Assembly: GCA_950295325.1 (NCBI GenBank) | Contig: OX485805.1 | Location: 34,769,501 to 34,833,500 of the forward strand | DNA: 64,000 nt | Source of the DNA: Polytrichum commune | Taxonomy: Eukaryota; Streptophyta; Polytrichopsida; Polytrichales; Polytrichaceae | Direction: 5' to 3' | Part shown: in pieces, positions 25,274-36,800 of the stretch | Layout of the letters: every line of letters begins with the position of its first letter | How positions within the stretch are numbered: the stretch's first letter is position 1 | Position numbers and translations under genes: made by a program | Notes under the pieces: model-generated | Told to the model about the DNA's origin: nothing | Database searches by the model: none | Seen by the model: the letters and a program-made list of their open reading frames with translations, nothing else

Positions 25274-28200
25274 ATGGAAACCCCATCTCGCAGGTACCCG
25301 AAGCGACTAAAAGCTGGCAGCCCATCACCTGCGCCTCAACCACCTCCATTACAAAGCGATCGAAAGCGACGAAAAGTTGCCGCATGTCCAGCCCCAAGTC
25401 CCCAGCCAGTTGCAAATTCTCAGCCAGTTGCAAATCCTCAGCCAGTTGCAAGTCCTCAGCCCGTTGCAAGTCCTCAGCCAGTTGCAAGTCCTCAGCGAGT
25501 TGCAACCCCTCCACCAGTTGCAACCCCACCACCAGTTGCAAGTCCACCAGTTGCAAGTCCACCAGTTGCAAGTTCTCAGCCTGCCGCTGTAGTAGCAGCA
25601 GTGCAAGGTGATGGTGATGATGTATGCTCTCTACCAAGCGCTGATGACATGTGCGAAAGGAATAATACTGATCCGCTGGCAGCGGGTTGCAGTTCAGTGC
25701 AGGAGCTGCCTCCCTCGTCTTCGAATTTGAATGTGCCAGCTTCGTCACTTGCTGACCTATTTTCTGTGTACAGCTATTTGAGATGTTTCAGCCGGTTGCT
25801 CTTCCTAAGCCCTTTTTCATTGGAGAAATTTGTGACTGCGCTATGTGCTGAGCGTGGAGATGGGCTCATTGACAGTGTTCACTTAAGTTTACTGGAAGCT
25901 GTTAAACGGCACTATTCTTCCGTCGACTCAACTCCGTCATGTTTTGGGTAGGCTGCTTGATTGATTTGACGCAACAAACTTGTGTGCATATATCTGTCTG
26001 GAAATGGCTCAATTGACATCTAGCTATTGTGGGTTTACAGAGATAATTGTGTTGTTCGAGTTGTGTGCTTATGTCCATTTTTGATTCAGGATGTTTGAAG
26101 CAAAATTCGCCAGCTGTCAATTGACATCCTTTTTTTGTAGGACCCACCTTCTAGTACAATCTTATCGTTGCTGATTGTGATGATCACATGGGCAACTTAG
26201 CTTTTTAAATAATGTTTCCTAATTTTTACCTCATCTATGCAGGAATCTCAACTGGGACTTGCTGGATCTAATAACCTGGCCAGTTTATTTAGTTTCCTTT
26301 TTGATGACGCAAGGGTACAGCAAACTTCGCAAGAAAAGCCTGGTGAAGGCTGGAATAGGAAGAGGGGAGTATCAGAAAAGAGTACCTGTGGGTGAGAAGC
26401 TGGCAATGCTGAGCTTTCTATGTGAACATGCTTTGCAAAGTGAGGATAGTCGAACTGAGGTCAGTGTGCGTCTTATGTATGCCCATCAGACCATTGTTGA
26501 GCCTACACTTCAGAAGCCTGGAGAGGGAGATCCTGAGTGGAGGCCTCAGGAAGCAAAACCTGAGGGCAGGGCCCAAGAGACTCCTCTACTAAGAAAGGCT
26601 AGTGATAGATTATTGAAGAGTACAGAAAAGGGGGAGTGGAGTAAGGAGGTGCAACGTGCAGCAACTGCCCTAGGTGGAGATGGTAATAGCAATGATTGTA
26701 TGATCTGTGGTATGGATGGTGTCCTTCTCTGCTGTGATGCTTGTCCAGCTGCTTATCATTCTCGATGTGTTGGCATCACAAAGAGCAAGCTATCGACAGG
26801 GGACTGGTTTTGCCCAGAATGTCGGCTCATCTGCAGGGGTACACCTTATTCTAAGAGGTTACAAGGAGCTCAGCTATTAGGCATGGGTCCTCAGGAGCGC
26901 TATTTTCTGGCAACCTGCAACTACCTCTTGGTGTACGCTCCTTCCCTTTTCAGTGTGTATGTACAGGAATTCCCAATTTTGACTTTCAATACATCACATG
27001 GCATCAGTGAATTCACTGTCACTATTTTGTCTATTCACACTGTCTATTCTATTTATATGTAGATCCTGGAGGCATCAGAATACACTACTTAGCAATTGTC
27101 AGCCATTCTTCAACTGGATGGAGTATTGGTAGATTAAGGTTGGTTAGTCATTTTCTACGATGAGCCATGCCTCAGGGTGCTACTTAACATTCTGATTGAG
27201 TTCTTTCAGGAATTGTTCCAGAATTCAGGATATAGATTCCTTTTAGGCTGATGTAGTTCAACTGTGAGCATTCTCAGATTTTTGAATCTGTACCTACTCT
27301 TATTGACTTGATGAAGTCAGAGGGGCATTGAATGACAGGTAGTAATGGAGTTCATGGTATACTACTTTGTGATTTCCTCTCACAAGGCTTATCTGAATAG
27401 CTAGACTGTTGTGCCACAGCAGGTTAACCTAGAAATTGCACTCGACTTCTGTTAATCTGAACTGCTTGGCTGAACTTTGTTCTTTGAGTATTAGGGAATG
27501 TACCTTGGGGTTCGTCTGTCGTCATGGGGAACAAGTGTTTAGTACTTTGATACTGGAAGGAGCAGATGAAGTGCTTTTTCTGAATATTCTGCAACTGGTT
27601 CTGCAGGACTCAGGTGGATGAAAAGGAGACCAGGCATTGGTATTATGACCTCCCTGAGTTGTCATCAGTATTAAAGTATTTGCAATCCTTTGGTAATACT
27701 TACAATGAATTGCAATGTGCCATTCGACAATATTGGGAAATGGAGTCAGTTTTGCTCACAAACGGCGGTTCTCCAGACAGTTTTGTTTGCCTTCAAGAAA
27801 CCCCTCCCTCCAGTCCTACAAGGGCTCCATTGTCTCGGCAATCCAACAGGAAGAAAAAGACACCAGGTCAATTGGAAAATGGTACGTCAGTGCAGGAGTC
27901 TACCAGAAAACAGACTCCCGCTAAGCCTCCAGCTAGAACTACTAAGACTCCAGCCAGCACCACGAAGACCTCAAATGGAACAAAGCACACTTCAAAACAA
28001 GAGGGCAAAGGAAAGCCCACGAAAGTCCATACTTTGGTTGGGCCTTATGTAAATCAATATGCCCATGGTGATGCAGTTGCCACAGCAGCTGATACTTTAG
28101 CAACTTGGCAGGGTGGGGGTGATCCTGCCTGGGTGCCAGGAACACGAGCTCGGGGAACAAGTGCTAATGAGCAAGTGCGAGCATTCACTGTGGCTTTACC

Positions 28201-31200
28201 AAGCTTCAGCTGGCCTAGTAATAGAAAAGGTTTCAGCGAAAAATGTGGATGGTGTGGGTTGTGCTCTTCCAATTCTCGAGGCTGTTTACTAGTACAGACT
28301 GATGCGCAAGTCAGTCGCCGTGTTGATGACTTGAAACCTTTGAAACTCTCAAAGGGGATACGTCATTTGGGCACTGTGACAGCTTATGTATTGCATTTGG
28401 AGCAAACCCTACATGCACTTTTAGTGGGCTGGCCATGGGACCTTCCATTGCAACGGGAGCGCTGGCGAACACGTTTAGAGGGGTCTCCTTCTGTTCGTGC
28501 TATTAAAAATTCACTGTTGCAGGTTGGCATTTTCTCCCATGCCTAGGTCTATTTGTATACTAATGATATGCAGTATTTTTAGGCAATCACAACATCTACA
28601 CTTGATGAGGTTCTGGTATCAGGGCTGCGTTGTCAAAACTGGTTGCAAGAGTTGGATTATGCAATGAACTAGAGCTGATAGTTTTCCTGAATGGTCCCTT
28701 TCCCCTCTACACTATCTTATTTTATTTTATTTTCCTGCCCCCTTGATGTTTATTGGCACCAGTAACAGCTATACTGCAGGGTTAGTGATGGAAGTGTTAC
28801 TGGCTCATGCGGTGCTTCTTTACATTCTCTTGCAGTTGGAGGCTGCTCTGCGACCAATTGCCATGGCAACAGACTGGGTGAAGCATCCAGATATGGCACC
28901 GTTGTTGTGGCCAGCATCTATGCTCAAGCGGCAATCCAACCCCTGGGCAGCTACTCATGAGATTCCACCAACAAGACAGTGTGGGGTACAATGGAGGAGG
29001 GGTGGGAGGGTAGCTCGACGAATCTGTGACTGGGAAACTCTTCCTCTTGAAACTCTCAAGCGCACTGCTCGCCAAGGTTGGTAAATATTTCCAATTGTCT
29101 TGAGGTGTGATAGTTCATTTCTGGCACATATTCAATCATTTGAGACGCATTTTCTTATAGGTTTATTCTTCCTTTCATATGTATATGATATATAAATTAA
29201 CTTCCTTAGATGCCTCTATATTGTCCATTGGTGTGCCCTTTGGCCTCCTAGGAAGAGGCTGAGAGGGACCATTTGGTGACATGCATGTCTCAATGGACAA
29301 AGGTTGAAGCTCCACAGTCACTACTTTTGTGTAGTGACTTGGGCACTTTTTAAGTCACTGATATCTGGGCAATTTTTTTCTTACTTTATATCCATCATGA
29401 TATTTTATTCCCAGATGGGTGTTGTAGAGGGGTACAGACAATTCAATACCACATGCTGGTTGCAGAGGGGCCCATGCCATTGTTTTGCAACCACCCTGTT
29501 TGTAGGCATACTCAATGTTAAAAAAAGAGCCCCTGGTAGTGATGGGCTCTTCACCGGTCATTGTGAGCTTGGTTGTTTCCATATCAACACTAATATTGTG
29601 ACTATATGCCCATATATACACCAGTTTTTAGACTTAGTGTGGATTACTATTCAGAGTTTCACGGTGCTATAGCTTTTATTGGGAGCAGATTTTCTATCAA
29701 GTGCACAAAACCTTTTGCACAAAAATCCATGTGAAATAACGTCAATGTCAGTATAGTAATCCACACTAAAACCAATAAGTGGTGTAATTGTCGAAGTGGG
29801 TAAGCCATGGGCTGGTGAAGGATTATTGAGGCTGACAAATGTGAAATCACAGGGGGCTGGAAACCAATAACCGGCCTGCTGTACTCAAATGACACAACTG
29901 CAGTGCCTCAAAGGACTAAGCAGTCTGCATGGCGAGCACGAGTTGAGAGAGCATCTAGCGTTGCACAGATTGCGCTGCAGGTGATTACTCTAAGTTGTGA
30001 CTGTGTGAATAGCAGGGTAGGCATGCTCCCAGTGAAGTATTCTTGATTAGACAAACATATATTGTGCTACATCAGATCAGAAATTGTAACAAGGTGTTCT
30101 GGTAAGGAAATAATCTGTTTTACAGTATGTTTCCACTTTGAGTTTCTTGGCCTTTATGAACCTAGTTTCCTTGCAGGTGCGTGTTTTTGATGTGCAACTT
30201 AAGTGGAGAGATCTTTTGCAAGATGCTGGTGGTGAAAGCAAAAAGCCCTTCATATATGGAAAAACCATAGAAGAAGGTGTACCAAAGTATCTGGTAAATA
30301 TGACAGAGGAAGAGATTGAAAATGAAAAACAGAATAGGGATATTCAACCTCTGATAGGCATGCACATTAGTCCTGAGGGACTGAAGCAGGTGTGGAAAAC
30401 AGAACATCAATTGCCCCTTTGTCAGGTCAAATTCTACGAGGAAAAACTTTTTGCGGAGAATCTGCAAAAAGCTAGTCAGGCAAAGAAACCTAAAGGTGGA
30501 AACAAACAGAAAGGCAAGGGTCCCCCAAAAAAGAGGACATTGAATTTTGTTTTGGGAAAGTTGCTTGATGCAATCAAGCTTCAAGAGAAGAGGACAGGGG
30601 GAAGGAAACAACCTGCAAAATCGCCTGCAAAATCTCCTGCAAAACCTCCTGCAAAACCTCCTGCTAAAGGAACACCTGACCGGAGAAAATCCCAGGGCAG
30701 TCCAGCAAGGTAGGCTTCTCCCTCTTCTAAATACAAGTGTCTCAAAGACATGTGGCAAGAAACCTGTGGTTGCTATTCTGTATCGAAGTTATTCCAGTAT
30801 GTAGTAGAGATATTCTTACTTTGTAGATTGGGGATCGTTGAATAAAAAGCCCATCTAGAACTTTTCTGGTGGTTTTTCTAGCACAAAGTCTGTCCCATAT
30901 TGTACTGACCATATTGTTTCTGGTGGGCGTGCAGGCCACAATGTCAGCGCTGTAAAGGTGAGCCATGTGACATCAAATGTTACTCATCCATCTTCCCGTG
31001 CACTGTGTGTGGCAGCCATGGGCTGTAGCTCTTGTTAAGAAAACTCAAAATTTGGAGCATGTTTTAGCAATTTGTCCTCGAGGAGTTTTGTAAAATTTTC
31101 ACTCACTAGTAGTACTTCAATTTGTTGTGATGGATATTATTCTTCTATGTCTATTAAATTTGGCATCTGAGAGTGGTCATAGATTTTAATTGTGTTCTGC

Positions 31201-31733
31201 ATGGCCCTGCTCAAAGATGTGTGAAGACTGCAAAGTGATGGTGGCCTTCATGCTATACCCCATACAGGCTGCAAGAACTGCACGACTAAGTCAATTTAGT
31301 TGTGAGTTGCTATAAAGGAGAAATTGAGTCTTAACATGTGGTTTGGATTGCAGCATTTTGTGAAAAAGCAAGCTTGTCAAAGTTGGAAGGTGTGCTGGTA
31401 TGTGGACGTTGTCTGCATCAGAGCCATGGTAAACGTCTCAGAAGACCATCAACAAAGGTTCTCGAAATGCTGGAGGAGCCTGGATCAGATGGGTCAAGTC
31501 CTCCCAAGGCCGAGAATGGAAAGGTGGCGTGGACAGAAGATGCTCCTCTCTGGAAAGAGGAGTCTCCTCCACTCAAGCTTGAATGGAGTGGCACTTCTTT
31601 ACGAAAATCTGGTCGCAAACGAAAAAGAGTCAATCTCAAAGGTCCCTTTGCATGGCAAGATCCGTATGAGGGCCCAGGTGCCACAGAGAATGGAACGAAG
31701 AGGACAAGATATGAGTCAGGCAGATTCCGGTGA
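25274..31733 (+). CDS. DDT- and PHD-domain chromatin protein, PTM-like
   Basis: Eight exons join in frame: 25274-25947, 26243-26932, 27607-28522, 28836-29076, 29853-29980, 30177-30709, 30935-30957, 31354-31733 (1,194 residues). Residues 43-101 are QPVASP-type repeats. A DDT domain starts near 158 (LADLFSVYSYLRCFSRLLFL) and continues into NLNWDLLDLITWPVYLV. A complete C4HC3 PHD finger has Cys377, Cys380, Cys389, Cys392, His397, Cys400, Cys415 and Cys418, followed by LQGAQLLGMGPQERYFLATC as in Arabidopsis PTM. Later blocks also follow PTM order: YYDLPELSSVLKYLQSFGN, GPYVNQYAHGDA, CGWCGLC, and WRARVERASSVAQIALQVR. PTM family proteins bind modified histone tails; the proposed role of Arabidopsis PTM in chloroplast-to-nucleus signalling is disputed. 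I see no membrane segment at the C terminus, which is basic (RKSGRKRKR) and probably nuclear-localising. Exon 7 is a 23-base microexon and is the least certain part. Confidence 0.85.
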
Positions 31734-33845
31734 CAGTAAATTTTTTTGGGCTACTCTGAACCAAGTTCCTGTTGATATGAGACGAGCAATCGTTGGCTAC
31801 ACATTACTTGCTACTCTTGTAATGCCGTATTCTAGAGAATGTACATTAGGCCAGCACTCTGGACAATTAGTTGGGGCACGGGGAAATTGGAGCCGGCTGC
31901 TTCACTTTTTAGATTGATTAGTTTCATTCTACTGGGTTGTTCTTGCATTACAAGCTTTCCCTTACGCTTATGCTGACATCAGCATCGCCATGACAGGATC
32001 TTGGTCGTTATGCTGAGATCTTCATTTCACGATTGTAAGTGAACTGTTCAATTGCCCAATACGATTAGTACTTTAGCAATTGGTACATGAGCTCAGAAAT
32101 CTGTCTCTTCAGGGCCATTTTTTTGTGTTTCTGCAAAACTCAGTGTAGCTTGCCTACAGTTGCCTTGTTCATCTTCAATGTCATCTCTAATTTCTTACAT
32201 CATCTCGTCCTGTGCCATTTGTTGCTGCATTGGAGTTGGAATGAATGTACTTTTTGGTGCAGATTGAAATTAATTCTATCTGAATGATGTTCAAGTTCTG
32301 GTGTGGTGTATGAGAGCTTGTTATGCTCAACATATTGACTCAGACAAGATGGTGTTCTGGGCATGTGATAAAACTTCTGATAAACTACCTTGACAAATAG
32401 TTTGTGAAGCTTTTCAAGAGAATGTGGCTTCTTTTGATTCATCTTCTCAATACTCTCCATGTTATGATTTCAGTATTAGCCAGTGCATAATATTTCTTGC
32501 CTAAACATTCAAGCAAATGTGGTTGTATTGTACCCTACCTTCAGTTGTAAGATGAGACTGCTTGTGATATTGCTACTGTGCAGTAAGGTATTTCTGAGGA
32601 CTTCACCATAAGCACACAGCATTAGAGTGCTTTTGGCTAGAGTACTTACACTACACCACTTGCAAATTTTCACACATCTCTACAATTGCCATTTTAATGC
32701 TTGGAGCTTACCTACTTGTATTATCTTGGCTGTGAGTCCAACAAGACATGATTTCCTTGAAGAGGCAGCTATGAATGAATAGGATTAGGACGAGATGCTT
32801 CTAACTTAGACCCACACTAAGAGTAGTTGTTAGTATATTTATTTTCAGTTGTTGAAAATGGATAATAAATTAAGCTTCTATCAGATTAAATTCCATGTTA
32901 CAGTGGAGGCCCAGTCTACTGGCTTTGCAAAGGTTGACAACTGGCGGAGGTTGTGACTTGGCTTTTACCTTTAAGGAGATGCCTTGTTTACTAAGATTGA
33001 TATGTATGGTGTGTGCAAAAGGAAAAATGCATATCACACAAATCTCAGGTGGCTATGCTTTAACTTTAAAAAAGGCACCGACCTTGAATTCATGCTGCAG
33101 AGCAGCTTCTAAATGTCACGTCCTAATCACTGCAAAGAGTGGAATTCACAAGTGCACCTCTCATTCAAGAAGAATGCCTAGAAATAGTATGTAGGCCAGA
33201 GGTTACTATTCTAAAATAATTTGACACCAGAGGTAATTGCAAAGATTGCGATTTAGTCTCTTGTAACTCATTGCAAACACCCTAAACCACAAACCTATAG
33301 GAGGCCAATTTTTAACATGAAAGTTTGAGAGATACTTGTATGCAACAATTCCCTCTTGCCATTGATTCACCATGGATGTCGAAAGTTTGGTATTCAGTAT
33401 CTTCTAACAAGGTAACACATGTATTTTTCAAACCAGAAGCTTGCGTACTTTCACCAACACCTTTTTCCTTGCAATAAATAGCCAGATTTCCATCCAACCT
33501 GACATATTGCTCAAAACAAGTCAATTTGTACGTAATGAAAAATATTCACAATAGTTAAGTAGTTAGTGAGTTGGCTAGAGTGGCCTTCAGAATACTTTGT
33601 AATATGACTATTCCAGAATTAGCCGGTTTCTTAGCATACACGTCCCAAGCACAATCAACAGCAGCAATGAGAATAAGGCAAGCAGCTCATGGCCAGAAAC
33701 TGGAGGACATGAAAAGTGTCAACAATTTTCTACAATGAAATTCATGAATTGGTGGGTGATCAAGTATCATCAGAGCACACGGTCCAGGGAACAATTAGAT
33801 TCCTCCACGTCTAACAATACGTTACAAATTCATTGCTGGTGATTG
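31734..33845. other. Convergent intergenic region between PTM-like and GatA genes
   Basis: Contains the 3' UTRs of both convergent genes. No other coding or repeat feature is recognised. Confidence 0.5.
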
Positions 33846-36800
33846 CTAAACTACCAGTGATGGCGGGCTGAAGATTGTGGCCAATGTCTGCTCAAATATG
33901 TGACCGAGTCGCAGTAAAGTTTCCTGAGACCAGCACACAGTTGCAACTCAGTATAGCATAAACATTTTGTGACAAAGTTCAGCCATCACAATTAAATCTA
34001 GGTCCCACACTGGACACCTAATCCACGCTGTTCATGTAAGCTTAGAATTTGTGTGCATGTGATGTTTTAGTTAAAATATTCTGTGATGTTATTTGTGGCA
34101 TTGTTTTTGGAAATTAAGTATATGAAAAGGTTTAATATCTCTCTTAATTTAAATTTTGCAACCCCATGTACATCAGTAGGTGTTGTAGAATGTAAACTGC
34201 ATCTTCAAAATGACTATTATAACTTCTACAGATATGCATGGTGTAGGAATCATAAAATTCAAACTAACCCCTCCAATGGAGATGGAGGTGAAACATCCTC
34301 AGAATTGAGGCATGTCTCATGAATCTATATACCAAAGTCACCATTATGTCTTCAAGGTACGTATTTCTTTGAGCCAACAATTTGTTTTGAAAAGGCATCC
34401 TATTTTTTAGAAGAGGAGATGACAGTAGGTACCTCTCCAAATGCAGGGCCAATCATCTGGAGTCCTACAGGTAGACCGCAAGTTCCACCCTTGGCAAGTC
34501 CGCATGGCACAACCAGGGCAGGCAGCCCAGCAAGATTGACATTCACCTGTTCAATCAACACAATGTTGCTGGTCCCTTAATTTCGAGTTATATAGAGTAG
34601 CCCTGAACTGCAAAATACTGCCCTACTTCGTCACGTACTAGAAGGCAAGTCTTTGATGGCCAAGATATGCATTTGTACTTGGAAAGTTTTGAATAATTAA
34701 CAAACTTAGAGTTGTAAATAGCTCTTTTTCTCATTTTTATTTCCATAGCTCAGGTGGTTAGAGCAAAGGACTACAGATAACATGCCTGAGGAATAAAGCA
34801 GGCCCTAAGTCATAGTGTAAGCTCAATTCAATGTTGTCTTACCGTCATCAGATCTCCGACGTACATTGACAGTGGGTCATTCACCTTTTCACCTGCCATA
34901 TAGGATACAATCACAAAATTCAAAAGTCACTCAGAAGCAACTGCTCTCTTGTTGTGCACACATGTCAAGCTTGAACCACAACTGCCATCGTTTAAGGAAC
35001 CTAGATTTAACCAGCAGGTTTGATGGCTTTCGTTGAAATGAATGAACCAGTTAGAAGTTGCAGCGTTCCTCATACCATTTTACTCTACTGCAAGTACCAA
35101 AGCAACCTGTAGGCCAAGGTTTCAGTTCAATGCATACCTATTTTGTATGCAGCTGTAGGAGCTGCTGGTGACAGCAGTAAGTCAACATCTTGCATAGCAT
35201 TCTTGAAATCCTGTTGTATTAAGGTCCGCACCTGTGACATCCCAGAAATGCTAAGAGAAAAATGTGTGAAGGTTGTACAACAAGTTGGTATTTATTATGT
35301 TCACAGCAATGTCGATAAAAAATAACACTGACTAATTTCAGCAATTGCTTTTAAGGTCATGTTGGCTCAAACCTGTTGGGCACGTTTGTAAAATGCATCA
35401 TAATAGCCTGCTGATAAAGCATAGGTACCCATCAATATCCTCCGTTTCACCTGCCCAAAAACGACCCATTCAATAACTCCTAGATGGGGGAACAACTTGG
35501 TGTTGCAGCTGGCTTAGACATGCATTTAAACCATTTTACCAGACAAGCAACCACGCTCAGAATTTATATGCACAACCTTACTGGTGGGTTCCAGAGATTT
35601 GCACTAAAGGATCTGATGACCACTAACAAGACCTGGTTAAAAATTGCTCAAGACCATGACCTACCTCAGGACCGAATCCCTGACCACGAGAATTACCATA
35701 CATGGACATCACTTCCTCACCATCTGCACGTGGTCCATATCTGTCCCAATTGATCACAAAATGATATCAAGATTTGAGTATTCTTCGCTTGAAAGCATGA
35801 AGGAGGTGCCTTCAATATCATTTAAGAGGATATCCAAAATTATGAAAGCAATATAGACTTATCTTTGTGAAACAATATACCGAAGTTCCCATACCAATAA
35901 GGTGTCAAAACCTAGCTTCATCTGTGGTGTTTTTGCAGCAAGAACACAATTTTTTGATGATTTCATGAAGAGTGATGATACCTCCCTCCACCTTCCCTCC
36001 TTTTATCCTATCCAAATTATAGTTACGAAAACAGAGTAAAACATCTAAAAAGAGAGTGTAGCATGCTTCTCCACATGCACAAGTTCAAGGTACCTGACAC
36101 CATCATAGCGAGCAAGGTTTGAAGAAGCTTCGGAAGGAGCAAGAACATAATATGCTGGTAGTCCTAATGAAAAATTTGGCATTGCCACCTGGATCCCACA
36201 TCAGACAACACCAAATCAAGCAGGACACTTGATTTCATAATGAGACTCATGAAAGTGAACTCGCAAGTATCAGCACATGAAATGGTGAACTCAAAATTTG
36301 GACAATTAGTAATGAAGAGAGAAACATAAAACGTCAGTGACAATGCTTACCTCCTTCACAGTAGCACCGAGGCTTTCCAAATGTGATGCAGCTTCTCTAA
36401 CAGCCGAAATGACATCCTCATCAACCCCATCGCCAATTGTCTCTCTGATTATCCCAAATCTAACTCCTGCCAGTGGCTTGATTCCCAAACTCTCAACTGG
36501 GAGCAATGCAGCAGCATAGTCTGGCACTTCCTGCCCCCTCATACAATAACCACCATCTTCTCAGTAAGAAGAAAATTCCAACAGGTTTCTCAACACATGC
36601 TTGTAATGAGGAAAAAATTATATATATTTTTTAATACAAAAGAAGACATTGATCACAGGATTGTTGCTGGAGTTGCCATTGCAAATGAACAGGGTTGAAT
36701 GCTCAATTAGCTGCAACCCTAGTTTAAACACCCTCGAGACAACACCCTGTTGTCATGTAATGCAAATGAGGATGATTTCTCGAACCCTAAACCCTACACC

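Noticed and set aside
25143-25748. Long minus-strand frame opposite PTM-like exon 1
   Set aside because: An antisense shadow created by the 18-bp repeat array; the sense strand carries the conserved DDT domain.
34746-34800. tRNA-like A-box region (TAGCTCAGGTGGTTAGAGC) inside a GatA intron
   Set aside because: The D-arm looks like a tRNA, but the anticodon stem does not pair and there is no T-arm or B box downstream. At most a decayed tRNA or SINE fragment.
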